Assembly: GCA_001304855.1 (NCBI GenBank)
Contig: BBZN01000018.1
Span: 1-64,000 of the forward strand
Reading direction: 5' to 3'
Source: Clostridia bacterium UC5.1-1D2
GTDB taxonomy: Bacteria > Bacillota > Clostridia > Lachnospirales > Lachnospiraceae
Length of the DNA stretch: 64,000 bases
The position numbers and the translations under genes are program-made. Below the pieces are notes generated by a model. It did no database searches and was not told the origin of the DNA. It worked only from the letters and a program-made list of their open reading frames with translations. Below, one piece after another: positions 44,462-53,428 of this stretch (position 1 is its first letter; every line of letters starts with the position of its first letter).

Positions 44462-44621
44462 AGCGTGTCTGAACATTCATTCCCGCCATCTGCACGACCC
44501 GTCACGCCCCGGCAGATTTGGCCCTGATTCAGTCGGCGCAGCTGCTGCGCCTCCTTCATGGGGGCCGAATCTCCCGCAAGTGCGACGTACAGCTGTCAGA
44601 AAACAATGTCCAGACACGCTC
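44461..44621. mobile_element. 161-bp element with 17-bp terminal inverted repeats (MITE-like)
   Basis: Ends are GAGCGTGTCTGAACATT (44461-44477) and AATGTCCAGACACGCTC (44605-44621), inverted with one mismatch. No coding capacity and no transposase. The interior is GC-rich. No obvious target-site duplication is visible. It could be a miniature transposable element or a folded repeat family member; only one copy is in this window. Confidence 0.6.
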
Positions 44622-44741
44622 CAGGGTCAGAATCCATGGGTATACAGGCATTTAAACAATGACAGCGTCTTTGCATTTTGCTGAAAATAAGCCTTAATTT
44701 ATTTGATTTTTATGATTATTTTACAAAATTTTAATTTAATA

Positions 44742-44770
44742 TTGACTTTTAAAATCCAACCCACTATAAT
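44742..44770 (+). promoter_or_regulatory. Promoter of the ammonium transporter
   Basis: TTGACT, 17 bp, TATAAT. Transcription should begin near 44777, only a few bases before a terminator-like hairpin. Confidence 0.85.
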
Positions 44771-44782
44771 AGCCACATAAAG

Positions 44783-44820
44783 AAAAGCGCTGGTGCTTAC
44801 AACCGGCGCTTTTTCTCTTT
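44783..44820 (+). terminator. First leader hairpin of amt, terminator-like
   Basis: Stem AAAAGCGCTGGT with ACCGGCGCTTTTT (one G-U pair), 7-base loop, T-rich run TTTTTCTCTTTTT. It lies immediately after the predicted start site, so it would give a transcript of only about 40 nt. Confidence 0.75.
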
Positions 44821-44845
44821 TTACGAAGGAAGATAGTACACAATG

Positions 44846-44890
44846 GGGTGTATTGTTCCGCCAGGTACCGGGCGGCAATACACCCTTTTG
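44846..44890 (+). terminator. Second leader hairpin of amt, terminator-like
   Basis: Outer stem GGGTGTATTG with CAATACACCC, inner stem CCGCC with GGCGG, then TTTTGTATTTG. It ends 49 bp before the start codon. With the first hairpin it makes a tandem attenuator-like leader. Confidence 0.75.
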
Positions 44891-44938
44891 TATTTGAATC
44901 ATCCTCATCAAAAACAAACCTTCAAGGAGGAACAGACT

Positions 44939-46632
44939 ATGGAATTTTCAGCTGTTAACACGATTTGGGTACTGCTGGGAGCCGCACTGGTATTCTTTAT
45001 GCAGGCCGGTTTTGCTATGGTAGAAACAGGCTTTACAAGGGCAAAGAACGCAGGCAACATCATCATGAAAAACCTGATGGACTTTGCCATCGGCACTCCG
45101 CTTTTCTGGCTTATAGGATTCGGGCTCATGTTCGGAGGAGCAAGCGTTTACATCGGAGGATTTGACCCCCTGGTCCGGGGCGATTATTCAGGTGTCCTTC
45201 CTGCAGGCGTCCCCCTTCCCGCCTTCCTGATTTTCCAGACTGTATTCTGCGCCACGGCAGCAACCATAGTGTCAGGCGCCATGGCAGAGCGTACAAAATT
45301 TATTTCTTATTGTATCTACAGCGCATGCATCAGTGCAATTGTCTATCCTGTCTCAGGACATTGGATCTGGGGAGGAGGATGGCTGGCTCAGATGGGGTTC
45401 CACGACTTTGCAGGCTCCACGGCAGTTCATATGTGCGGAGGCGTTGCGGCTTTTGTGGGAGCAAAGATTCTGGGGCCCGTATAGGCAAGTACGGCAAGGA
45501 CGGTAAGCCTAAGGCGATTCTGGGTCACAGTCTTACACTGGGAGCCTGGGAGTGTTTATCCTGTGGTTCTGCTGGTTCGGTTTTAACGGCTGCTCCACCG
45601 TTGCCATGGACAGCGACCAGGCGGTCTACTCTGCAGGAAATATATTTGTAACCACCAATATGGCGGCAGCCACCGCTACCCTGACGACTATGATAATCAC
45701 CTGGATCCGCTACAAAAACCGGATATCTCCATGACCTTGAACGGCTCTCTGGCCGGTCTGGTGGCTATCACCGCTGGCTGCGACATGGTCAGCCCTGCAG
45801 GCGCTTTCTTTATCGGTTTAATTGCGGCTTTTGTAGTTGTGTTCGGCATTGAATTTATTGACAAAGTATGTAAAGTAGACGACCCTGTAGGCGCGGTGGG
45901 GGTTCACGGTCTTTGCGGCGCGGCAGGAACCCTGCTGACAGGCGTATTTGCAGTGGACGGAGGCCTTGTGTATGGCGGCGGATTCACGTTTCTCGGCGTA
46001 CAGCTCATCGGCGTTGTCTCCGTTATAGCTGGGTGGCAGTGACCATGGTAATTATTTTCAGCGTAATCAAACAGACCATCGGCCTTCGGGCAAGCGTTGA
46101 GGAGGAGACAAAGGGACTTGACGCAACCGAACATAATCTGGCAAGCTCCTATGCAGACTTTATGCCTATGGTCTTTATGGGAAGGTCGGACTCTGTGCCT
46201 GGGGATACGGATGTATCTGTGGAAAAGGCCGTCACAGTAGAACATTTCCCTGCAGAAAAACCTGCGTCCACGGAGGCGAAGCTGACCAAGGTTGTTATGA
46301 TATTCAATCAGGCGCGTTTTGTGGCTCTGAAGGATGCGCTCACGGAACTGGGCGTAACGGGAATGACCATCACTCAGGTCATGGGCTGCGGCACCCAGAA
46401 AGGCCATGTGAACTACTACAGGGGCATTAAGGTCGAGGAAGCTGCATTGCTGCCGAAGATTAAGCTGGAGGTAGTTGTGAGCAAGGTGCCTGTGGCCGCT
46501 GTGGTTGACACAGCCAAGAAAGCGCTGTATACCGGAAACATTGGCGACGGCAAGATCTTTGTTTATGACGTGGAAAATGTTATCAAGGTGCGCACCGGTG
46601 AGCAGGGATTTGACGCGCTGCAAGGTGAGTAA
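44939..46632 (+). CDS. Ammonium transporter fused to a PII signalling domain
   Basis: About 565 aa across breaks near 45480, 45550, 45713 and 46032, each one base lost from a short run. Residues 1 to about 400 are Amt ([21 protein letters not shown], the twin-His region in [12 protein letters not shown] and [15 protein letters not shown]). After a linker with phenylalanine/serine-rich segment the same frame continues into PII ([21 protein letters not shown]-loop [32 protein letters not shown]). The T-loop Tyr is kept. Normally amtB and glnK are separate genes; here the inhibitor is covalently attached. No separate glnK follows. Confidence 0.9.
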
Positions 46633-46670
46633 CTGAACAGAAAATGAAGCAGATTCAATAGGAGAAGCGG

Positions 46671-46714
46671 AAAAGACACCGTCAGGTTCAAGGTAAACTT
46701 GACGGTGTCTTTTT
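46671..46714 (+). terminator. Terminator after the Amt-PII gene
   Basis: Stem AAAAGACACCGTCA with TGACGGTGTCTTTT, 15-base loop, T-run. Confidence 0.9.
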
Positions 46715-46845
46715 ACTACCTTCAATATTTGATATAGGATGGTTATTTTTTACATTGAGACTGCTGTTTTTTACAACTGAAATTCAAAAAAAGAGAAAAC
46801 ATGTTATAATTTTTTGTAAGAGGCAGAGGAGGGGGAGGAAAGCGT

Positions 46846-47470
46846 ATGGGGATAGCAGCGGAAAAGATGAGCAGGGAATTTATCCGGGAGATGGACTGTT
46901 TAAAGGTACTATGTATTGAAAATGCCGTCGGGAAACTTAAGGAGAAGGGAGAGAAGGCAGCTTCTTGTGCATCGGTACACATGGAAAAAAGTCTTGATAA
47001 GCTTTGTAAGACATATAATACACTCCGTTCCGGAGGAGAAACAGGAGAGTTAAGCTGTATTACAGAAAACTGCATGGTACAGGATGGATGCATATGACAG
47101 CAGAGACAGAGCGTCCACTGCAGAGTGCGGATTTGCACTGGACTTTTTAGATTTTTCCGATATATTACGTTCCTGCGCCGAGCCTATTGTTAAAAGCTTT
47201 GATAAACAAAGCCGTGTGAAGGAATATGAACTGGATAAGATTCTTTACAAGATTGCTGATCAGATCCGTATGGAAACAGATTATTATATTTCGGATATAT
47301 TATGCAGGGTACTGAGAAAATCCGGACGGGAACTTTTTGGAATCGGGATTGTTAATATTATGCTGGGGGAGTATCTTGATCAGGCACGATGGATTACGGG
47401 TTGGAATCAAGGGGAGCCAATGTCATATGAGGCGTATGTGTGCTTATGGGGGAAGAAGGATTGTGTTTGA
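46846..47470 (+). CDS. Unrecognised protein(s) at the start of the injection-system cluster
   Basis: Two overlapping frames (46846-47097 and 47084-47470) that read most naturally as one protein of about 208 aa with a break near 47070, though two genes are possible. Helical and rich in Cys (CLKVLCIENAVGKL, ILRSCAEPIVKSF); no signal peptide or membrane segment. I do not recognise the family. It precedes the vgrG operon, follows a G-rich ribosome site (GGGGGAGGAAAG), and starts the A+T-rich stretch. Confidence 0.5.
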
Positions 47471-48038
47471 AGATAAACAGATCGCAGAACAACGGTATTG
47501 GGAGAAAAGAAAGAAGTTTACAGGGATAGGGACCGGGATATACTCCAGAGATGAATTGTTGGAATTTAGAGAATTCAGGCTGTTCAGTGGGAAGGTTGGA
47601 GTGATTCTGCCTGTTGTTTTCAATGATATGGAGATTGAGGAAGCCAGGCAAAAATACCACTCTGAACAGCGTCCTGAAATAATAAAAACAAATTCCGACG
47701 GGTCAATTAATTTTGCGTTTAATTTGGTGGGACAGGCTGATCCTAATAGAAAGCCAGAAACAATTATATTTGATTTCCGCCGTATGATGAAGCTCCTTCA
47801 TCCAACAAATATCTGTCTGAACATTGATTCTAAACCGGATGCACCCTGCCCCTACGCATGGATGGAATTTACCAGTTGTGCGGTAAATGAAAACCTCTAT
47901 AATATGCTGTCACTTTATCTGATTGGAGATGAGCTTTTAATGATGATGTTTAACTGTCCTCTGGAGGAGAGGACAGAATGGCTTCTATGCCTTTCCCAGA
48001 TCAGAGAAATGGTAATCGATTATAGTAAGGAGGTTTGA
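47463..48038 (+). CDS. Unrecognised protein upstream of vgrG, possible effector chaperone
   Basis: 191 aa, intact from GTG 47463 (AAGAAGG just upstream, overlapping the previous gene). Cytosolic. The order LPVVFNDMEIEEARQKYHSE, then WMEFTSCAVNENLYN, then DELLMMMFNCPLEERTEW near the end reminds me of DcrB/DUF1795-like EagR folds, which chaperone membrane-segment effectors of type VI systems. This is a by-eye impression only. It lies 1 bp before the spike gene. Confidence 0.45.
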   Translation: MFEDKQIAEQRYWEKRKKFTGIGTGIYSRDELLEFREFRLFSGKVGVILPVVFNDMEIEEARQKYHSEQRPEIIKTNSDGSINFAFNLVGQADPNRKPETIIFDFRRMMKLLHPTNICLNIDSKPDAPCPYAWMEFTSCAVNENLYNMLSLYLIGDELLMMMFNCPLEERTEWLLCLSQIREMVIDYSKEV

Positions 48039-48039
48039 G

Positions 48040-49389
48040 ATGAGTATAACCCGTATTTTTACAGAACCATTTGAAATATTGAATATTGTTACCTGCAGGA
48101 TTCATATGGAAGTAAACGAGCATTTTTCGGCTGTTGTGGAAGGTTATGTACAGTTGGAGGAGGAAGGATACCTCGAGGATATGATGAGCCAGACCTTTGT
48201 CATAAAAGCATACGCAGAAGATGAGGTAATGGATCTGTTTCGGGGAAATATCAATGATATACTGCTCAATGGCGAGGGAGGATTAAACCGGATAGTGGTT
48301 TCTGCCAAATCCAAGACAGTAATGCTTGATTCGGAAAAGCATTTCCGCACATTTCATGGAATAGGACAGACATTCCGCCAAATTACAGACGCCGTACTGT
48401 CATTTACAAGGGACGTATCTACTATCCATCCAAAAGGCAGAGGAATCTGTTCGGATGGCCTTATAGTACAGTATTGGGAGACAGATTGGGAATTTTTAAA
48501 ACGTCTTGCTTCTCAGCTTAATACCGTATTGGTGGCCGATTGCACAAATGATTCAATCTGCTTCTATTTTGGCAATCCAGACAGGAGGAACGGAGAGCAT
48601 CTGGATATGAAGGGGCATCGGATGAGGAGATACATTGGCTTTGGAGGGACAGAAGCAGTGGAATATGTTGTATCTTCATATAAAAAGTTTAAGCTGTGCG
48701 ATCAGGTTTTTATAGGAGGAGAACCTTATTATGTGTATAAAATCAAGTCTTCCTATCATAAAAAAGAATTAGTATTTGAATATACGTTTCGCACATCCGG
48801 GGAGTTTAAAACAACCCCAGTCAGATGTGAGAAAATCAAAGGAATTTCAATTAATGGAGAGGTCACCGATGTGCGTGAAACCGAGGTAAGGGTGCGCCTG
48901 TCAAGCGAAGCCGACTTTGACTTTGGTTCTTCCCTTTGGTTTCCATATTCAACCGTCTATTCATCGCCGGATGGAACAGGATGGTATTGTATGCCGGAGA
49001 AGGGAGACAGCATTAGGCTGCATATTCCTGGGTCAAAGGAACAGTCTGCCTTCGTTATCAGTGCGGTGCATATGGATAATGACTCCAGTCTGCGGGAGAA
49101 TCCGGATGAGAAATCCATCAGAACAAAATATAATAAGGAAATCAGGCTGACACCACAAAGAATACTTATTACCAATAATCATGGTATGTCAATTATTCTG
49201 GATGATAATGAAGGAATATTAATAAAGAGCAATAAAAAAATAGAGGTTGTATCGGAGGCGGGAATAGAACTTAAAGGCGGGCAAGTAAATATGGAAGGAA
49301 AAAAAGGAGTTCTTTTAATGGAGGGGCCTAATATGATTATGGTCAGAGACGGAATAAAAGAGCAGGGGATGAACATCGAGCACCGTTAG
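48040..49389 (+). CDS. VgrG/phage gpD-gp5-like spike protein, copy 1
   Basis: 449 aa, intact. N-terminal gp27-like hub with VQYWETDWEFLKRLASQLNTV (a strong VgrG/gpD signature), central OB-like domain (KGISINGEVTDVRETEVRV), and a C-terminal run of short repeats ending in GMSIILDDNEGILIKSNKKI and VNMEGKKGVLL, as in gp5 needle/β-helix tips. It should form the trimeric spike at the end of a contractile tube. GGAGG site upstream; coupled to the preceding gene. Confidence 0.82.
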   Translation: MSITRIFTEPFEILNIVTCRIHMEVNEHFSAVVEGYVQLEEEGYLEDMMSQTFVIKAYAEDEVMDLFRGNINDILLNGEGGLNRIVVSAKSKTVMLDSEKHFRTFHGIGQTFRQITDAVLSFTRDVSTIHPKGRGICSDGLIVQYWETDWEFLKRLASQLNTVLVADCTNDSICFYFGNPDRRNGEHLDMKGHRMRRYIGFGGTEAVEYVVSSYKKFKLCDQVFIGGEPYYVYKIKSSYHKKELVFEYTFRTSGEFKTTPVRCEKIKGISINGEVTDVRETEVRVRLSSEADFDFGSSLWFPYSTVYSSPDGTGWYCMPEKGDSIRLHIPGSKEQSAFVISAVHMDNDSSLRENPDEKSIRTKYNKEIRLTPQRILITNNHGMSIILDDNEGILIKSNKKIEVVSEAGIELKGGQVNMEGKKGVLLMEGPNMIMVRDGIKEQGMNIEHR

Positions 49390-49401
49390 GAGGAGAGGAA
49401 G

Positions 49402-49826
49402 ATGACGAATAATAGTAGCGCATCGGATAATCTGGAGGCTGCCAGATATGAAGTTCCAAAACAGGAAATTGTAGTTAACGGCGCTATGATTTCCTGCACA
49501 TTTGCAAAGACTGGAAACATTATCTTAAGGTTCCCTTCTGTCACGGTATAATGCAAAGCGGTAAAAATTGCGCCCATGATGCCCACTGTGTTCCCTGGGA
49601 AAACATTGAGCCTTTCAAAGAATGCTTGTCTCCCCATATGAAAAAGGCAGTCAGTGCTATTCTGCAGCAGGGAAATGTGGGGGACAGAAAAGAGTTATAT
49701 AACAGTGTTTTACAAACAATTACACATAATGAAATAAATTATGGAAAATATCCTGTACCCTGTATTCTTGAGCTTTTGGACAGGTGGTTTGATGCGGACG
49801 AAAAAACACAGTTAATGATATTATGA
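49402..49826 (+). CDS. PAAR-like tip protein, DUF4280-type
   Basis: About 142 aa across one break near 49513 (GG read as G). VVNGAMISCTF at the start and the CAHDAHCVPWENIEPFKECLSPHMKKA segment follow the DUF4280 pattern (NGAxxxCxFG, then NIxPFxxC). Such proteins cap VgrG spikes and can carry effectors. It lies 12 bp after the vgrG stop and overlaps the next gene by 4 bp (ATGA), so it is translationally coupled. Confidence 0.72.
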
Positions 49827-51145
49827 GTTTTGGATGGAAGATAAAACAGGAATTAACCAGCCTGTTAAAAAGGCTTAAAACTTCTCTGGGTGAAGCCTCC
49901 TTTCAAAATCATTTTAAATATTTAAGAGCATCTTCACCAGAAAGCCAACGTTTTGTGAATGCAGAGATAAAGCAGAATATTGCAGTACTGGAAATCGAAA
50001 AGTTTGAGGAAGAACTCCTGCGTGATTTCAGCACCAGTTTTGAAAATGAAGATGAAAAGTTTAGTGGGGTAGTGAGAAGGCTCAATCGCTTGAAAGACAG
50101 ACTGCTTGAGACAGCAGCATATATGGACGACGAGAATATAATCTCTAATCTGACTAAGAATGAAGAATTCAAAAATGAACTTAACGAGTTCATTTTTGAA
50201 ATAGATAAAATTACAGGTGAAATTGAAGGCTGGGAAGAAAATGAATACCATTTGCTTACAACTAACTCTTTTCTCGTATGCAGATGCGGCGGTATTATTA
50301 CCTTTTTGAATTCCGGACAGGATTACCAAATGGCTACAGACAATATAATTGCAAGTATTTTTATAATGATAACAGAGTTTAAAGAAGCCTGCCAAATGGC
50401 TATAGAAAATTATAGTTTAGTTAAACTGGATGATAACCAGAAAATACAGAATTCTTACGAGGCAGCCTTAAAAGGTCTTGAATATTTTGAACAATCTTTA
50501 TTAGAAAAAGCTGAAGGAGATATGCCCGCGGAAACTGCTATTTATGTGGAATTGATAACCCATTCCTATAATGACGAATACCAGAAACAAACCATGTCGG
50601 TTGTATCGTTAATAAGCCTTCAGGTTGCATCCATATCTTTTTTGCTTTCCACCATTTTGCTTTCACAGACAGAGCGTTATTTTGAAAGCTCATCAAGTAT
50701 AGCGGATACTGGTTCTGCATTTATCAGTTTTCTTGAATCTCTGAAGACCGGAGACGATTTGGGTATAATTTCGCAACTAGGCGGAGGTATTATAGCTCAA
50801 TTCAATAATTTATATACTTTGGTTATCAGTATTGCAGGTTTTTTTTATTTTTCCTATGAAACTTGGATTGAAAATATTAGAATAACTGTTTTCACAGATA
50901 CCCACGCGCATGTCAGCCAGAGGAAACTTGAAAAAACAGGGAAGCTGCTGGAGGGACAATATATTCAGAGATATGGAAAAGAGGAATACAATAGTGGTAA
51001 TGAAGGGAGGGGATTGATGTGGAAGGAGGAGCCGGGAGAGTATATTAGAAGGTTGGAGCATAAGGGGGATAACTTGGAAAATAAATTAAAAGAGGATAAG
51101 TTTAGGTCATTGAAAGAAAGGATGGGATATTTTGATCCTACTTAA
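49823..51145 (+). CDS. Candidate injection-system effector with second PAAR-like motif and membrane segments
   Basis: 440 aa, intact. Residues 1-140 are helical/coiled coil. Residues 146-166 (TTNSFLVCRCGGIITFLNSG) match the 'SxLxCxxGGxIxxxxSGQ' motif of PAAR-like proteins. Two hydrophobic segments follow (about 259-280 and 329-346), then a charged C-terminal tail. No enzyme motif is visible, so a membrane-acting toxin or adaptor is possible. It is coupled to the PAAR-like gene and followed by duplicated lipoprotein genes that might protect against it. Confidence 0.6.
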   Translation: MSFGWKIKQELTSLLKRLKTSLGEASFQNHFKYLRASSPESQRFVNAEIKQNIAVLEIEKFEEELLRDFSTSFENEDEKFSGVVRRLNRLKDRLLETAAYMDDENIISNLTKNEEFKNELNEFIFEIDKITGEIEGWEENEYHLLTTNSFLVCRCGGIITFLNSGQDYQMATDNIIASIFIMITEFKEACQMAIENYSLVKLDDNQKIQNSYEAALKGLEYFEQSLLEKAEGDMPAETAIYVELITHSYNDEYQKQTMSVVSLISLQVASISFLLSTILLSQTERYFESSSSIADTGSAFISFLESLKTGDDLGIISQLGGGIIAQFNNLYTLVISIAGFFYFSYETWIENIRITVFTDTHAHVSQRKLEKTGKLLEGQYIQRYGKEEYNSGNEGRGLMWKEEPGEYIRRLEHKGDNLENKLKEDKFRSLKERMGYFDPT

Positions 51146-52277
51146 AAAGAACAAATACAAATTAATACGAATAGTTCTTATTGTAATAGCTGGTTTGTCT
51201 ATATGCTCTTGCCAGAAGAAACGGATTGTGATTAGAGTTGTACCGCCATCAAATATATATGACACAGATGACTTGGCAGTCATTGATGGAAATTATCAGA
51301 GAGCGTTAAATCGCTGCCAGGAAAGATTGAAGGAGTTGCCGGAAGACAGTCTGGAAGCGGCTCAGGTATATAAACAGATGGGAGGCATTTACGCTGCATT
51401 TTTGAAGGATAAAGATAATGCTTTGAAATATATAGAAAAAGCAATCGAGATAGATAAAAGAGAACATGATGAGTTGGGTTTAGCGGAAGATTATAATGAA
51501 TTGTCTAAAATCTATATTATAAACCATGAAAACCCGGAGGAGGGTTTGCCATATCTGGATATGGCGGAAGAAATTTATGAAAGGTATGGATGGACGAATA
51601 CCCTTGCAATGGGCGAAACATTGGCCAAAAAAGGCCGTATTTATAGAGAAATGGGGGAATATAAGAAGAGCATAGATTATTTAGAGCAGGCGCAGGAAAT
51701 CTTTAGGGAGAATCAGGCTGAAGACGCTTTGGTATATGTAAATATAGGGCGGACTTATATAGAAATGGGCAGGTATGTAGAAGCGGAAGAACAGTTTTTA
51801 AAAGCGATGGAGATTTATGAAATAAGTGGAGATGATTATTGGATGGCTGAGACAAGCTACCAAATGGGATGGCTTCATTTAATACAGGGGAATCATGAGG
51901 AAGAAATCTTCTGGTATGAAAAAGCTTTGGAACATTATAATGAAGATAATTATCAAGACAGAGCCCTTATTTACAACAACATAGCAGTAGCCGGCTATAA
52001 TCTGGGATGGGGGCCTGAACAGGTGCTGACAATGTGTATTAAGGCATGCAGGGATATTGAAAAAGTGAATCCGAGATATCCTTTGATAGAAGAAGATATA
52101 CGCGATTATAAACACAACCTGGAAATGTTCTATAAAGGCTGGACCCGAGACATGTCTGACGAAGCTTTGAGGCGTATTATAAAGGGGCGGTTCTGGAAGG
52201 AAGAGAGTGGGATTATGAAAATGAGGGGGAATGAAAATGTATTCATATCAAAACACGGTACTCCCTGTAGAGCGTAA
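51132..52277 (+). CDS. TPR-repeat lipoprotein, copy 1
   Basis: About 367 aa. TTG start after AAAGGATGGG. Signal peptide IRIVLIVIAGLSIC with lipobox LSICSC, so anchored outside the membrane. At least six TPR-like helix pairs follow (AAQVYKQMGGIYAAF, YNELSKIYI, GETLAKKGRIYREMGEYKKS, ...). Compared with copy 2, one base is missing near 52160 and the frame drifts into a different end; the true stop is probably near 52234. Possible roles: immunity protein or binding partner of the upstream effector. Confidence 0.8.
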   Translation: MILLKKNKYKLIRIVLIVIAGLSICSCQKKRIVIRVVPPSNIYDTDDLAVIDGNYQRALNRCQERLKELPEDSLEAAQVYKQMGGIYAAFLKDKDNALKYIEKAIEIDKREHDELGLAEDYNELSKIYIINHENPEEGLPYLDMAEEIYERYGWTNTLAMGETLAKKGRIYREMGEYKKSIDYLEQAQEIFRENQAEDALVYVNIGRTYIEMGRYVEAEEQFLKAMEIYEISGDDYWMAETSYQMGWLHLIQGNHEEEIFWYEKALEHYNEDNYQDRALIYNNIAVAGYNLGWGPEQVLTMCIKACRDIEKVNPRYPLIEEDIRDYKHNLEMFYKGWTRDMSDEALRRIIKGRFWKEESGIMKMRGNENVFISKHGTPCRA

Positions 52278-52324
52278 AATAAAAGAGGATACGCGTAAGA
52301 CATTGAAAGAAGGGATGGGATATT

Positions 52325-53428
52325 TTGAACCAGCTTAAAAAGAACAAATACAAACTAATATTAATATTTCTTATTGTAATAGCTGGTTTGTCTATATGCT
52401 CTTGCCAGAAGAAACGGATTGTGATAAGGGTTGTACCGCCATCAAATATATACGATACAGATGACTTGGCAGTCATTGATGGAAATTATCAGAGAGCGTT
52501 AAATCGCTGCCAGGAAAGATTGAAGGAGTTGCCGGAAGACAGTTTGGAAGCGGCTCAGGTATATAAACAGATGGGAGGCATTTACGCTGTTTTTTTGGAG
52601 GATGAGGATAATGCTTTAAAATATATAGAGAAAGCAATCGAGATAGATAAAAGAGAACATGATGAGCTGGGTTTAGCGGAAGATTATAATGAATTGTCTA
52701 AAATCTATTTTAGAAACCATGAAAACCCGGAGGAGGGCTTGCCATATCTGGATATGGCGGAAGAAATTTATGAAAGGCATGGATGGACGAATACCGTTGC
52801 AATGGGGGAAACATTGGCTAATAAAGGCCGTATTTATAGTTCAATGAGGGAATATAAGAAGAGCATAGATTATTTAGAACAGGCACAGGAAATCTTTAAG
52901 GAGAATCGGGGCGAATACATTGCGGTATACCTAGAAATGGGGCAAGCCTATATAGAAATGGGCAGGTATGGAGAAGGGGAAGAACAGTTTTTAAAAGCAA
53001 TGGAGATCTGTGAAATAAGTGGAGATGATTATTGGATGGCTGAGACAAGCTACCAAATAGGATGGCTTCATTTTACACAGGGGAATCATGAGGAAGAAAT
53101 CTTCTGGTATGAAAAAGCTTTGGAATATTATAAAGTAGATAATTATCAAGACAGAGCCCTTATTTACAACAACATAGCAGTAGCCGGCTATAATCTGGGA
53201 TGGGGGCCTGAACAGGTGCTGACAATGTGCATTAAGGCATGCAGGGATATTGAAAAAGTGAATCCTGAAAATCGCTTGACAGAGCAATCCAAGCGAAACT
53301 ATAAACACAACCTGGAAATGTTCTACAAAGGCTGGACCCGCGACATGTCTGACGACCGCTTTGAGGCGTATTATAAAGGGGCGGTTCTGGAAGGAAGAGA
53401 GTGGGATTATGAAAATGAGGGGGAATGA
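52325..53428 (+). CDS. TPR-repeat lipoprotein, copy 2
   Basis: 367 aa, intact, TTG start (MNQLKKNKYKL) in the same context as copy 1. The same signal peptide and lipobox; the TPR region differs from copy 1 mainly around residues 175-215 and at the C-terminus (EGREWDYENEGE). It overlaps the next gene by 4 bp (ATGA). Confidence 0.85.
   Translation: MNQLKKNKYKLILIFLIVIAGLSICSCQKKRIVIRVVPPSNIYDTDDLAVIDGNYQRALNRCQERLKELPEDSLEAAQVYKQMGGIYAVFLEDEDNALKYIEKAIEIDKREHDELGLAEDYNELSKIYFRNHENPEEGLPYLDMAEEIYERHGWTNTVAMGETLANKGRIYSSMREYKKSIDYLEQAQEIFKENRGEYIAVYLEMGQAYIEMGRYGEGEEQFLKAMEICEISGDDYWMAETSYQIGWLHFTQGNHEEEIFWYEKALEYYKVDNYQDRALIYNNIAVAGYNLGWGPEQVLTMCIKACRDIEKVNPENRLTEQSKRNYKHNLEMFYKGWTRDMSDDRFEAYYKGAVLEGREWDYENEGE

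Noticed and set aside
44783..44890. ANTAR-type dual-hairpin antitermination target
   Set aside because: The loops (7 and 8 bases) lack the A-N-N-G hexaloop; kept only as an unspecified tandem attenuator.
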